Shown: positions 11,011 to 23,155, numbered from the stretch's first letter. The stretch: DNA of 64,000 bases from Panorpa germanica (GCA_963678705.1 OY783220.1:7399001-7463000), one strand, 5' to 3'. Numbers and translations are program-made. Notes: a model not told the origin generated them from the sequence alone.

Positions 11011-12399
11011 ACGATGCGTTCAACATTGGAAGGTGTTCGTAGCATCGTTTGGACCTGGCTTTACAGGTTGGCTTGACGATCATTGGTAATACGAGCCGAG
11101 CGTCAGGGATAGTAAATAGTATTTTATCAAAGCGTCAACAATAAAGTAAATTGAAACACAATTTCTTTAGAGTGCCGGTACCATATGTTTTTATACGTAT
11201 TTATCTATACCTGGAATTTTTTTGTCGTGTCCTGTATTTGCCATTCCTAAACTCAATTAGTTCAACACATGACGTAGTGTGAAACGTATCTCAAGCTTTT
11301 GTCTTTCTGTGGTAGTTGACTTCAAATTTAATAACAATGTCACTTGTGATAGTAATAAATTTTGCAGAAGCGAAGAGTATAACAGCAAACATACAAAGAG
11401 AGAGAGAGCTACAATGTACTTGTGGATAACTTAACGAAATTAATTCTACGCTAATTATACGCTAAAATATAGAATCCCTATTTTCACTGATTTAATAATA
11501 ACTATTGGTTTTACATTAAAACAAAATATTATTGTATTATTCTTTCACACAAATATAAATATTTGTTTTATTATTTCTATATAAAAATTATGTGAATGAA
11601 AAAAATTATAAGGATGTTTGCTCCATTTCTACTCCAACGTATTTCAGTGTGTATGGGGCCTTTAAGACGTTCTGATATCCGCGGAGGCACATTTTATTTA
11701 TGCCCTCGTGCCAATAAGTGAAACTGTCGTAAATCATGTTGTAAATGGAAATGGATCGTATTTCAAAGATACGAGTATATGAATTATTTTACGATTGCGG
11801 CTAGGAATTGTTTTGTATTTATTTTTGTTGAACGTTTTTAAGTTTTAGGCGTAGCATAGCGAGGGAGTTAGAAGTTTACTCGTTGAGGAGGAGGTAGGGA
11901 TGAGAATCCGAAACAATATAGAGTATTATCGATATTATTGATACATTTAAAGAGTTTTAGATATATCGAATTTTTAAATAATTTCAAAATGTTTCAATTT
12001 ATAAACAAGCCAATTTCTGAAAAGCAAATTTGTTTACTACAATGTTATTTAGCAATATTAATAAATTAATGAATACCTTACTAGTCCCATTCATGACGCA
12101 TTACGTCAGAGATATAGTTACAAAATAAGGCACTAGCATGGTTCTTTCTTAATTAAATTAAAGTTGTTTTCCTAATGCTGTTATGCTTTATTGATATATC
12201 TCTGTCTTTCTTATTGTCATAATCCTCCTATGAAAATTTTCTACTATGATCTCTACTTCTTTCTATCAGTCTTCTTCTTCCATTTTGTTACTTTCTTCTT
12301 CTTCGTGTCTTAACTTTCCTACTGTTCAAGAATTTGTAGTGCACTTTTCTAGCTTATAGAGAATTATGACTTAAAGTTGCAATAAAACGACATTTTTTA
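11011..12399. other. No recognised feature
   Basis: Contains an (AG)n run at about 11396-11408 and a pyrimidine-rich patch at 12240-12310 resembling the minus-strand retrotransposon tails elsewhere, without diagnostic motifs. Confidence 0.4.
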
Positions 12400-12763
12400 A
12401 TTAATAATTTTATTGTTTATATATTAAATCAATCCGACGACTTTTATCTGCAGCGAAATGGTCAATGGTCATGTCATGTTATTTCAGCAACCCATGTAAT
12501 CTTCATTCTCGTGCGATGCACGGGTGAACGCCAGATTCTTCATATAGTTTGCACTAAGTATCTTCTGTCTCGCGCGCTAGGCGATGTATCGCATATTTCA
12601 TAGTAGTTATATTGAGTTGTGGAGATTGCACGGGGAATATTTCTTCGAGCGAAAATAAGTTTGAATTAAATCGGCATAGAGATTAAGTTTATTCATTGCA
12701 ACTTCTAAAGTATAAAGTCAGTATGTAATTGGGGTATTATATGATATTTTATGATTCTTTCTT
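12400..12763 (-). mobile_element. hAT-like family H, copy 1 (partial)
   Basis: The reverse complement matches most of the complete H copy at 62742-63219. Shared blocks include GCCAGATTCTTCATATAG, GGCATAGAGATTAAGTT and TATAAAGTCAGTATGTAATT. Both outer CAG-GGCGGCTG-type ends are missing. The frame open in the 63-kb copy is broken here. Confidence 0.75.
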
Positions 12764-13211
12764 CTTTTTCGAGTTATAAATATTTGGTAGTTTAAACGTT
12801 TGATTCTTGGTACATCACCTTTCTGTAAACTTCTGAAAACTTAACTTCGATGTTCTTTTGCAATCCCTACAAGAAGGTGTATCGTCTAGCTCTAGTGACT
12901 AATGGCGTTACAAGGCTATGCGATGCAATCCGAGTCTAGTTGGACAACATCAGAGCACGTGGTTACCAGTTACCAAGCAGACCAGGCGGTAACTGACAGC
13001 TACCTCCAACAATTGCTGCGAATGTTACAAGAGAATTAAGCTTCCTGCTCTATTTGTTTCAGCTTGTAAAATTCAATCATGAGATATTGAAGTTGTTGTG
13101 ATTGTTTAACAATAAATCGACCGTGCGTTAGAAAGTTAGACGCTGCACTGGTTGTATAGTGACAATCACGAAAGATGTTTGCAAATCAAAGTAAACTCAA
13201 TACTAAATTTC
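12764..13211. other. GC-richer but unassigned stretch
   Basis: 12850-13030 is less AT-rich than its flanks and includes many CpG sites, but all frames are interrupted and I recognise no motif. Confidence 0.3.
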
Positions 13212-13523
13212 GATGTTTCTGTTTTATTGAATATCTAAATGTTGACGGAGATATAGTAATTAAAAATTTGATTTGTAGTTTTAACGCTAGAAATGGTCGG
13301 CCATTTGTATGACATGAAATGAATTATATACATCACTTATTTGTTGAGTAGGTCAGTGCTGTGGTAATGTTTTGTAGCTGTTGGTAGTCGAAATATTCAA
13401 GTCAAGTCAAAGAATAATAAGCTTTTATTTTATTTAACCCTGTTACGGCAGACAATATTGAAATTTTATTGTTCCTTGAAATAGCTTTAAATAATATTTA
13501 ATATTTTGATATATGAATACATC
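13212..13523 (+). mobile_element. Family A element, copy 4 (interrupted)
   Basis: The left terminus is lost; the match to family A starts inside the GTCTATTTTATT region and runs to GATATATGAATACAT. There the family B element begins. The last 150 bp are repeated after the B element in copy 5. Confidence 0.8.
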
Positions 13524-13780
13524 CCAGTAAACATTTTGGAGTCACTTTGACATCATATTGAAGATGCGTCATGATTTTTTTGTCATAAAAGAGTTCATTT
13601 ATAGTTCAGTTTCTCACAGTTTTTCATAAAAAATGTCTACTTTATCGGCTACAAATGACGAAATTACTCCACCTGTCTGAATACAAATGAAGATAAAGTT
13701 GATCCGAACTATAATTGAATAATTGATACGAACTATAATTGAAATAGTGATAGAAACGTCACTAAATAGGGCACTTAATA
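13524..13780 (+). mobile_element. Family B element, copy 2, inserted in family A
   Basis: It begins CCCAGTAAACATTTTGGAGT and follows family B to GAAACGTCACTAAATAGGGC. The distal terminus is degraded. A local duplication of GATACGAACTATAATTGAA is present near 13700-13740. The B small frame is broken here by a stop in the CACCTGTCTGAATAC region. Confidence 0.8.
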
Positions 13781-14221
13781 GGGCTTGTAGCTGTTGGTAG
13801 TCAAATATTCAAGTCAAATCTAAGAATAATAAGTTTTTATTTTATTTAACCCTTATAAGGCAGACATAATATTGAAATTTAATTGTTCCTTGAAATAGCT
13901 GTAAATAATATTTAATATTTTGATATATAAATACATATAGCAGAGATTTATGAGCTCTAAGGTTGGTAACCTGTAAACTTGTCAGAGGTCTGTCAAGAAT
14001 ATATCTCTTTTACGCTCTGTTGTATAAAGGAGATAGCAACATATCGGTTGTGAGGTCATATGCATTTGGAATGTTGTACAACGTTGAATCCCTTTAATAA
14101 TTAAAGAGACAAAATGACTTTTTTAATTGTTAATATCTCCTAAAATACAAGGAGTTATTAAAAAATAATTGAACATTTGAGTACAATTTTATAGAAATTA
14201 AGACATAAGACACAAGCCCAT
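13781..14221 (+). mobile_element. Family A element, copy 5 (hairpin subfamily)
   Basis: It starts at GTAGCTGTTGGTAGTC, repeating 150 bp already present in copy 4, and continues through the CTCTTTTACGCTCTGTTGTA hairpin region to the right terminus GACACAAGCCCAT, followed by TA at 14222-14223. It mixes the long-subfamily left part with the hairpin-subfamily right part, so it may be recombinant. Confidence 0.8.
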
Positions 14222-14223
14222 TA

Positions 14224-15454
14224 ATGAGTGTATTTGGTTAACGATAATTGCTCAGGATAAGGGTTATGTGTGGTTAGATTAACAATTAATTTTAAGTGGA
14301 AAGATATTCCTAATACAGAAGAGAGATATAGAATATTACAGTTTAAAAAATAAACAAAATAAAATTAGTAAAATAATTTTTGTATAATTCTAAATATATG
14401 AACGGTAGTTTAAGATAGAAGTATATTAAAAACTGAAAGTATACTAAACGTTTAATAAATAATTATTAGTTTAATCAAATTTGATGGAGTGAAAAGTTGC
14501 TTATGTATTAGTAAATAAATGAAATATTAATATTAGTTTTATTAATGTTAAAATTACAACAGAAATTTCTACTATTTATTTGCTGTCTCTAGATTTACGA
14601 ACACAATTTATTCTCTCGTGAATATTATTATAAAGATAAATGAATAGTCTTATAAATAAATAATACCATTAATTTATGACAATTTAGTAAATCTAATAAA
14701 TACATAAGTAGTTATATTCCATCTGGCTGCACATAAGAGAATAGTTCTACAAAAGCCCACGGCCTTGTAGCATTATGCAAATGTGTTTAATTTGTAAATT
14801 ATATTGTAATTTCTGTTTCTTATGCAAATAAGAAATTGTTTCTATATAAGAACAACTAGCCGCTGAACTACTGACCACTCAAGTCTGGTAAATAAAAAAA
14901 TGTCATACACTATTTATTTTCTATTGACTTGTATTTGTATTAGTGTAGTAGATCGATTTCTATCTATGAATATTTTGACTGTAGTATTAGTTAGAAATTC
15001 TAATACTGACAGTGTAGGTAATAATGATTAATATATGTTCTTCAGATATTTCAATTCATAAGTTGACACTACGATCGCCGTTGGTTTTAATTGAAGACAA
15101 TATGAATGTAGGTTTATTAGTTCTTGTGAAGGAAAAGGTAATTGTTTAAATCAGAAGAAGACAACCTTTTTTTTAAAGAAAATTAGAATTCGGTAGCTTA
15201 ATTCTTTATGGTATAGGATGATTTGATACGGTTGTTGTAGTCAATGAATAATATCTTAGTCGACTGTTACTATTTTATTTAAAAAGGAAATTAAATAATA
15301 GTTGTACAATGTTAAATATTCTTTTAAATAATATATGATACATTTAAATACAATAATGACGTTAAGAAATATGGACAAAATGATAAGGGCATGTTGAATA
15401 TCATCCGTTGCTTTAAACCTTTACTAATTTTTAGCGAAGTACTCTACTTTATAA
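14224..15454. other. AT-rich; one TATA-box-like site
   Basis: Near 14845 CTATATAAGAACAAC is followed by a short GC-richer run (to about 14890) and an AATAAA at 14892, an arrangement seen in LTR R regions. I could not find a second LTR, a primer binding site or a target duplication. Otherwise nothing was recognised. Confidence 0.3.
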
Positions 15455-15775
15455 TTACAGTGGTTACAGTAGTTTTGGTGATGCTATTTGTGTAATTTTC
15501 AAAACAATGGAAAAATCTGAATTACGCGTGTTGATGAAGCATTGCTTTTTAATGGGAAAAAATAACGTTTAAGTAAAGCAATAGCTTGATAAGTGTAAAT
15601 CTGAATCGGTATTTTCTTCCATTTAAAAGCAATGCTTTATTAAAACACGAAATTTCAATTTATCCATTGTTTTGAAAATTATGAAAGTTGCTTCACTAAA
15701 ACTACTATAACTCGTACACGAATGTCGAAATGTCATGAAATGTTCGTGCATATTGTTTGAAAGTTAGTACTCTCT
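15455..15775 (+). pseudogene. Head-to-head mariner foldback (two transposase N-termini)
   Basis: Two arms face each other. On the plus strand, ATG 15507 opens MEKSELRVLMKHCFLMGKN, then stops. On the minus strand, the start at 15665-15667 opens MDKLKFRVLIKHCF, then stops. Both match the N-terminus of a mariner transposase group that starts with an acidic-lysine-phenylalanine helix. Each arm also carries the same upstream leader, with TAGTTTTAGTGA near the start. The element therefore consists of two inverted mariner 5' ends with most of the transposase deleted. No intact product is possible. Confidence 0.8.
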
Positions 15776-15949
15776 AATTAATCATATGAATTTGGCAAGG
15801 ATTTGTAGTGAAGGCGATTCCTGTATCAGATCAATGTAATAATGCGTGTAATAAAAATACAACGAAAAAGTAATATTGGAAGATTATTGGAAGGAAGTTA
15901 TTGAGCAACGATGGAAAAATTTGAAGTGGAATAAGGAAAAGGTTGAAAA
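15776..15949. other. Spacer between mariner foldback and M tail
   Basis: No recognised feature. Confidence 0.3.
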
Positions 15950-16695
15950 AAATATATATTGTATAAATTATGTAATATGAAATGTATATGTATATTGGAT
16001 TAAGTGCTAATGGGCTTGTGTCCTATGTCTTAATTTCTATAAAAGTGTACTATATATTGATAAAGTGGGTTACTAGAACCTCAAATGTTTAATTATTTTT
16101 TTAATAACTCCTTATATGTTAAGAGATATTAACAATTAAAAAAGTCATTTTGTCTCCTTAATTATTAAACGGATTCAACGTTGTACACATTCCAACTGCA
16201 TGTGACATCACAATCCTTGTGTAAGGTTACCAACCTTAGAGCTCATAAATCTCAGCTATATATATTTATATATCAAAATATCAAATATTATTTACAGCTA
16301 TTTCAAGGAACAATTAAATTTCAATACTATGTCTGCCTTAGCAAGGTTAAATAAAATAAAAACTTATTATTCTTTGATTTGACTTGATTATTTGACTACA
16401 ACAGCTACAAAACATTACCACAGCATTGACCTACTCAACAAATAACTGACGTTAAAATGCATTTCACGTCATACAAATATGGCCGACCATTTCTAGTGCT
16501 AAAACTACAATTCAAACTTTTAATTGCTATATCTCCGTCAATATTTAGATATTTAATAAAATAGACACGTCAATACACATTTATTAACATCAATTTCAAT
16601 CAACAATTGAAAAATCGACCACTAAAAAATGAGGACACAATCCCATTACTAACAAAAGTTGATACACTCAAATAATATTTAAAATATTCTTACAT
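15950..16695 (+). mobile_element. M retrotransposon 3' tail, split by a family A insertion
   Basis: 15950-16009 matches the M tail (TATGTAAT..ATGTATAT..TTAAGTGCTAA) and 16647-16695 continues it (AACAAAAGTTGATACACTCAAATAATATT). Both parts align with the uninterrupted tails at 42710-42830 and 49090-49195. Family A copy 6 occupies the gap. Confidence 0.75.
16010..16646 (-). mobile_element. Family A element, copy 6 (complete, 637 bp)
   Basis: Both termini are present: ATGGGCTTGTGTCCT at the plus-strand left and AGGACACAATCCCAT at the right. They are flanked by TA at 16008-16009 and 16647-16648. This is the best reference copy of the long subfamily. It contains the GGTTACCAACC palindrome and no coding frame. 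TA duplication with short inverted ends suggests mobilisation by a Tc1/mariner-superfamily transposase, but no such partner shares its ends here. Confidence 0.9.
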
Positions 16696-17274
16696 TTGAC
16701 ACTGTGATAAATGGTTGCATACACCTGACGAGTAACTAGCGTGTTTACGATATGTCTTATTTAGTTGGTAACAATAATAATGATGAGGTTGACGAGTGGT
16801 AGCCCAGTTTCTAGTTCCCAGGTTCATGTAATAATTCAGTACAATGTGCTAATCAGTATCATGCACTAACTTCAGACAGGAAAACGAGAAGCAAATGTAG
16901 GCTGATGTTGCAGTATCTTATCGTCCCCTTGGCTACTACCATAATTAGAACAACGTACACAGATGCAGTAACAACAGCAGCAGCTGCAGTAGCCATGAGA
17001 TGCATTTTGCGGAAACAATTAAATATATTCTACAGTGTCCATATAGGTTCTGATTTAATTGCAATTATTGTGAGACAAGATGTTTTTATTGGAATGAATT
17101 TAATAGCGCTTTGTATTCAAATGTGTGAATGCGACTTAAATGACTCTTTGTAAAGTAAAGTTCCAGAGTTAAAATGAAATACAAGATTTGGAGCTTCTAA
17201 AGTTAACTTGTATTTCGATTACATTTTTTTAAATAATTTTATTTTAGTGTTTTATTTAGTATTAGTGTTGGCAC
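16696..17274. other. No recognised feature
   Basis: A GCAGCAGCTGCAG-like short repeat lies at about 16975-16993 inside an 82-codon frame with no other support. Confidence 0.35.
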
Positions 17275-17640
17275 TACATTCTTCCGCCTTAAATCATTAA
17301 ATAAAATATCATTGTGCTTTATTTGTGATCCTTATTCTATCAACCCATTATCACTCCTTTCAAAAGAGAAGATAAAAATAAAAGCAAAACCGATAAATTT
17401 AAACCCATGTAGTTTCTTTCCTTCTGTCTCTCCTTTGCTCTTCTTTCTCTTTCCTCGTTCCTTCTCTTTATCTCTGCCATCTACCGCTTCCCTTCACTGC
17501 TTCCCTTTAATAATGCACAATCTTTTTTTCACTTTTTACTCCTTTCTCATATGAATACTTAATGTGCTCAAGCGTTTCTATCTCTCTCCACACCTTGCTA
17601 TCATCTGCTACCTTTCTCTTCGTTTCCTAATCTAAATCTT
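17275..17640 (-). pseudogene. L-type non-LTR retrotransposon 3' end, copy 1
   Basis: On the minus strand the order is RLGNEE-like residues, an ETLEHI string (CCHC-type zinc-knuckle remnant of the second open frame), a Lys/Glu-rich tail, a 3' untranslated region and an AATAAAGCAC block. It aligns with the well-defined copy at 48518-48997. The cysteines of the knuckle are mostly lost and the frame has several stops. The plus strand is pyrimidine-rich as a result. Confidence 0.75.
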
Positions 17641-18834
17641 GTAATTCGGGTACATATTTTCCAGCAAAACATTAAGCTATTGATGTTAAGCCTTAATATT
17701 AAGCTATTTTAGCGCTCTCCATGATATAGTAATTGGTTTGCTTTTAATTAATGTTTCGTATTGTGTTTTTTCTCGGATAGTTGTATATATTTTACAAGAT
17801 ATTTAACAGTGATATGTAGCATTGTAGTGTAGGGTAATGGACGTATATTTCTTAAATGTATAATCTATTAAATTGGCAACCCATAGTGCACTGCAACCTA
17901 TTTATCTTCTTTGCTGTCTTCATATTTAATTTTTCTAAAATACATTTTCTTTACAAATTTTATTCCTTTATGAATAAATATCCTGACGTTTGAATACATT
18001 AATAATTACTTATTATAATCCGTTTCAACTAATTAGTTCAGGTGACATTTTGTTGTGACATTGAATTTTTAGGTTATTATTTAAAAAATCTTTTGATGGT
18101 TCAAGGTGAAAGGTGTAACATAACACCTGTTATGTAAATGATATACTCGTATTGTTAGGTCAGTTTCTTTTCACAGAAATAGAATAAGGATTGAGGAAGT
18201 ATACAATTAGTGCGTATTTGTTCAGAATTCCAGCACATCTTGACTTCGACTTATGCTTTCGTTTTCCGTTTAGAGAATCTCTTTATGTAACTATGGATCA
18301 CGGGCAGGGTTTACACATCTTTCCGTTTGATGTAATAGATAATATTTAAAGTACCGGTTGTTCGAATTGGGGAAGGTTTATTTACATAGATGATGACAGA
18401 CAAATAGATGTAATTCTATTGCGTAAATCACCGGAAAAGTTATGCAAACTGATATATCGGTGAGTTAAGATAGCATATCTATCGCTTAACAGATTTAAAC
18501 ATTTAAACTTTCAAACTCTAAATGCGACACTGTTATCTAGATACTAGAGTAGAGTAGTGTTTGAATTATTTTTATGTTCGAATCTTTGTAGCAAGAAAAG
18601 ACATCCTAAATATTGTAAAAATTCGTACCTTTTAAGGAATAAATTTATAATTTTTAAATCCGGAATATATGGTCTTAATTTTCATTAATACAGAAGTGGA
18701 CCGAAACTTCTTCGATTTAGATTCTGCAAATATATTGATCAGAGCGAAGACCTTTAAGATATCATTTTGAAGAAGTTATTAAATTTTTTTTTAAATGTAT
18801 CTGAAATTGAGATTGATTAAGGAAAATTCAAAAA
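17641..18834. other. No recognised feature
   Basis: AT-rich sequence without repeats shared in this window or credible coding. Confidence 0.4.
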
Positions 18835-19117
18835 ATTGGGAAACTTCCTATCAAAGCAATAGACAATTAGAAAAAGCCATCTAGACTAAGAACAGGACAT
18901 ACGAGATTGACACATCAACATTTAATGAGTAAAATAACAGCAGTGCAGCAACTGTCAGACGCAAATAACAGTCCAACATCTACTAGTATCCTGCCCACAA
19001 TATCAAGCAAAACACAGCATCAGTGGTGAACTAAAGGGCATGCTTTAAGACAATCCGGAAGAAATTAAAAAAGTGCTTGAATTTATTACAGATATAAACA
19101 TAATAAACCAAATTTAA
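18835..19117 (+). pseudogene. Jockey-like retrotransposon, C-terminal ORF2 fragment
   Basis: A frame from about 18880 reads SRLRTGHTRLTHQHLMSK. This is the typical start of the C-terminal domain after the RNase H-like region in jockey-clade ORF2. A shifted frame downstream reads DNPEEIKKVLEFITDINI and ends at the TAA at 19115-19117, the usual C-terminal helix. The zinc-knuckle residues in between are not recognisable. A frameshift and a stop separate the two parts, so it is dead. Confidence 0.8.
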
Positions 19118-20069
19118 TTAAAATAAATTAACTTCAGGCGAATATGACCTTGTCGTTGAAATCGCCTCAAATTCTAAAATAAAAAAATGTATCTGTATGT
19201 AAGGAAAAGAATAAAAATGATATCTCCACCATTTTTTTGTTTTATGATATTTGAAAATAAGGAAATTCCTGCACCGCACGCTGTAGATGTGATAGGTGAA
19301 AGAAAAACCATTACTTTCTTAAGGTAGCTCTGCATATTGACTCTACTCATTACACCTTCATTGTTTTCGAACAAATGCAGTTCTATGACTACTAAAAAAT
19401 TGTGTATTAGATTTTATTACATAAACATTTATTTTAAAAGCAATTTCATGTCACTGTTAGAACGTCATTAAATATAAATTATTTCTTGGAAAAACATTCA
19501 AAATAAACTGAACGTAAAGGTGCTATAAAATAATATTTTATTGATTGAGCAAATAAAACGTCCCATACCAAAGCCATAACCCATTTCAGATCGCGAAACT
19601 AAAGGTATCTCATCCATATGTATCGTTCCATATCTTAAGAGTGAGGGATAGGGGAGAGGGAGGGGTTCAGAAATAATGTGTGGTAGCTAAGCGACATTGT
19701 ATGTAAGATTACAGATAGATTTGCTATATTTCTGCTAAGTGTTTGAACTAAATTTTCTGACATCTTAATAGCTATTAAAATAAACCACTGCATAAAATAT
19801 CTGTTATTTTAATGCATTCCATAATTCTTATTATTTTTTATTTGTCGTAAATTATATTTAATTGGTAGTTACTTATTTATTTTTATTGTTAATAAAATAA
19901 TAATATTGTAAATACAGGGATATGTTTGTTTACGTATGTAGTTTATTGCGCAAGGGTCAAACAATTAAATAAATAAATACTAGAGCTTGATTACTATTAG
20001 ATTGACTAATTGTTTGTTGCAGCAAAGGGGGTTTAAATATCTTCCCTTGTCATACATTAAGGATAAGTA
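19118..20069. other. No recognised feature
   Basis: Unique AT-rich sequence, with a small purine-rich run (GAGGGATAGGGGAGAGGGAG) near 19642. Confidence 0.4.
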
Positions 20070-20225
20070 CAGTACTGTTGTAATGATATTAGAATAATAA
20101 TTAAGATACTTACGTAGATAATTATATTTCTCGACGCTACGAAACGAGTTGATGCAGATGAAAATGGTTTGTGCGGCTGAGGTCAAAAATCTGCAAAAAG
20201 AAATAGAAATGATAGAATTAATCAA
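20070..20225 (-). CDS. Exon-like segment (partner of 23.2 kb), possible receptor exon
   Basis: On the minus strand a TTCTTTTTGCAG acceptor is followed by 77 nt (20114-20190) and a GTAAGTATC donor. In the open frame it encodes FLTSAAQTIFICINSFRSVE followed by KYNYL, a hydrophobic segment then a polar tail. An inverted copy with both splice sites conserved lies at 23184-23264, and similarity extends about 20-45 bp into both flanking introns. A membrane segment followed by Cys-x2-Ser-x3-Glu-x2-Asn faintly recalls late transmembrane exons of insect chemoreceptors; that is a guess. No adjoining exons could be placed. Confidence 0.3.
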
Positions 20226-20299
20226 AAATTAACTAAATTTGGATTGCATACACAGTTATTTGTAATTTAATACAGATCATAAGATCTTATATACTATTT

Positions 20300-20560
20300 C
20301 CGAGAAAAGATACTAAAAATATGCAATCTAGAATGGACCTGGAAGTACAAGAACAAGAACTATATCGAATCAAAACACAATACAACATTTTCAATACTAG
20401 TTACCAAAAAACAGAAAGGATTGACGAGACTCAGAATAGGACACATAAAAATTATACATGAATACATCCTCAAGAGACAAAGACAACCTTGTAACAAAGA
20501 ATTAACAATTGAACACCTACTACTACAATGGAAACAAAATTTTTACGACACATAAAATTA
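20300..20560 (+). pseudogene. Jockey-like retrotransposon, ORF2 C-terminal fragment
   Basis: From 20418 the frame reads GLTRLRIGHIKIIHEYILKR and then ends in NKELTIEHLLLQW at 20531. This is the jockey-clade C-terminal zinc-knuckle region. The first cysteine pair is partly deleted (RQPC only) and the final cysteine is replaced by tryptophan. Upstream sequence back to about 20310 appears to be the same element in other frames. Confidence 0.85.
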
Positions 20561-22717
20561 ATAAATAAAATATAAATATAATACATACGATAAATGATCT
20601 AATGTAATTGAAATATCCTTAAACTAAAATTAAAAAAATACAGATCAGATAAATCATAAATGCAACCAAATAAAATTATTTCATTGTTATGTTAAAACGT
20701 TCGGAGATGTTTCACTAATGAGCTGGAGGATTAATTTAAAAACCGTAAAACACACAAAATATTAATCCTTGAAAAGGTCATCTTAAAATATTAGTAATAC
20801 AAAACTTAATGTTTCCCGCAAAACACAAATGGATTAAATATCATTTAATCTATATGCATATTATTTTATAGCTAATCAGCCTAAAAAAGCCTTTAATTCT
20901 TAAAAAGAGCTTCTTAATATTTTATAATATTTAAAACTTCTTAAGAAGATTTATGAGAATGGTAATACGAAAAAGGGTAGTTTTACTTTAAGAACCAGGT
21001 AAATACATCACAAGACATTGTATATTTGGTAAAATCGTTTATGTAACAGGTACCTATCTTTTGTTTTGTTAGATAAACCTTTAATACGCGTACATAACTG
21101 TGTTTACCAGGACATGTCCTAAATCTCTGGACAATTTTCTAAAATAAATGATTAGTGTGTGACAGTTTCTAGCTCCGGGCACTCGAATGAGTGGGCACTT
21201 AATCATGACTCAAATCTCATTTTTATTGAACAAAGGGACACACCAGATACCCACTCGACAGTTACACGCGCGTATTAGGTTCAGTTTTATTACCATTTTT
21301 ATTATTATCATTTCAATGTCGGATCGGTTGTTTATTCTAATCAGAGTATCATTTATGTTAATGATTGAATTTAGAATTTCTTACTGGCACTGACACTGGC
21401 TCTGGGATTGACGCTTGTCACTCTGTCCAGGCGAGATATGTTTATTTCATAAAATTAATGAAGTAACTTGATTTACATACAATTAGGTCCGTTAAGAAAT
21501 TTATTTAAATAAATAAGTTCAGATTTACTTTCATTTGAGCGCCGAAGTCAATGGGAGGCATAAGGTGTGTTTTAAGAGGATCGTATCATAGGTGATGTTC
21601 TATTAAAATCGCGTCTTCGTATTACAGATTCTTAATCAAATATTTTCTTTTCAGAAAATAGTGTTATTTAGTGAAATCCACTATTGCTTAACTCAGGGGA
21701 CCATCACTAAAGTATCATTCCCACTCTCTGCTTTAATTTTATTTTGTATTTAATTTAAATTGTTTAGCATATGGCAATACGCGTAGTCATTCACAGTACC
21801 ATTTTTAATTTAATATATTTTTTAAGTTTTCTTAGTTTTTTTAGAACTTTACAAGGTCTAATATCTTAAATTAAAAATATTAAATTAAGAAAAACTATAT
21901 TATATTATAACCTCCAAAATGTGACAATCTGTCAAAATGCAGAAGGATTTATTTTTAAAAGAAGTTTAATGTCAGTTTTTGAAAAATATAGAAGTGAAAA
22001 CAGTTTCTGTTACTAATTGTTATTAAACACAGTAATTTTAATTATTTCACATACAATTTTGTCGAACTGTCAAAATTTTTATTACTAACGATGCATACGC
22101 ACCAACTAAATTAACACAAATGTGAAAAGGAATGCCTAAACGAGAACCTGAAATCTAGATTACAATATTAAATAAAAACAGTAAATTAAATATCAAAACA
22201 GTGAGTGGGAATGGGGCCTTTAGTCTAAAATCTTTCGACACCGAAAAAACTATATTTGTACCTGATTATTCCAATTAAACTTGTTATAATTCTGACTTCT
22301 TTTCAATGTAATGCCGCATCATTAAATTTTTTTTAAATATTTTTTGTTCATTAACAATCAAAATATTTTTATACGATACTTCGTTAACTAATCAACCTGT
22401 GTGAATATTCAGTCCAATCAATAAAACACCCAGCCCAGAAATATTAACGGTAAAAACCTCACATAAAATAATTTCATTAATATTTCTGGAACGCAGTTGC
22501 TGTATCTGGTTCTGGACAATGTACCAGAGACGTGTGACCAAACCAGAGACAAGTAATGTACTTGTACCATTGTACCACAAGCGAAGATGTCATCATGCCA
22601 ACAGATCTTACCGTTTCTTTAATTATATTTATTACATAATTTTATACGATTAATATTCAAAGTAACCTTGATTTATTGATTGTACTTTACATCATGCATC
22701 TAATTATATCTCGGGAC
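20561..22717. other. Long AT-rich stretch without genes
   Basis: A diverged family R piece lies near 21018-21045 (TTTGGTAAAATCG). Short frames at 21187-21393 and 22392-22580 have no support. A run of ATTAAATTAAGAAAAA-like low-complexity sequence lies near 21860. Confidence 0.4.
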
Positions 22718-22794
22718 AGTGGCGGATCAAGATAAAACTTACAGGAACTTTAAAAGTGTGTAAAGAAATTATATTTCTATAAACAGTGACCGAC
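22718..22794 (+). mobile_element. hAT-like left terminus
   Basis: CAGTGGCGGATCAAG at 22718-22732 has the form of hAT terminal repeats (CAGTGGCGG). No matching right end or 8-bp duplication was found nearby, so the element is truncated. Confidence 0.4.
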
Positions 22795-22995
22795 TGTTTT
22801 CTCATGAACGCAATAGATGTCGCTGTAGAAATAACGGCCAACACGATATTTGAAGTCGACAGAACTCACGTTTTTAGTTTGTTGGTTAGTTAAGTGGATA
22901 TTGTGAGGTTATAATAAAATTAGATAAAAAGGAATTGACAATTTATGGTAAATAATAAATAAACATTAAATGTCGTTTCTTTAAATTTTAGGTAT
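22795..22995 (+). repeat. Repeat family J, copy 2
   Basis: It shares ordered blocks with copies 1 and 3: AATAACGGCCAACAC, GTCGACAGAACTCACG, AAAAAGGAATTGACAATTTA and AAATGTCGTTTCTTTAAATT. It directly follows the hAT-like terminus and may be internal sequence of that element. Confidence 0.75.
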
Positions 22996-23155
22996 GATTT
23001 AAGTTAAACAATGTAATTATTATAATATGTTTATAAATTAGCAAAATAAACTGGAGACATTGTTTTATAAGTGTATTAATGTTACTATACTTAAGTATCT
23101 AGTTACATTTGGCGTATTTAAATCGTATCTATTCTATATTTTTGAAAGTGAAGTA
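22996..23155. other. No recognised feature
   Basis: AT-rich spacer. Confidence 0.3.

Noticed and set aside
14750..14905. Possible solo LTR with TATA box and AATAAA
   Set aside because: No matching second LTR, defined TG...CA ends, primer binding site or target duplication could be found.
16905..17153. 82-codon frame with an alanine run
   Set aside because: The run comes from a short GCAGCAGCTGCAG repeat. The rest has chance composition and no splice context.
21187..21393. 68-codon hydrophobic frame
   Set aside because: The Ile/Phe/Leu-rich product is typical of translated AT-rich DNA; nothing else supports it.
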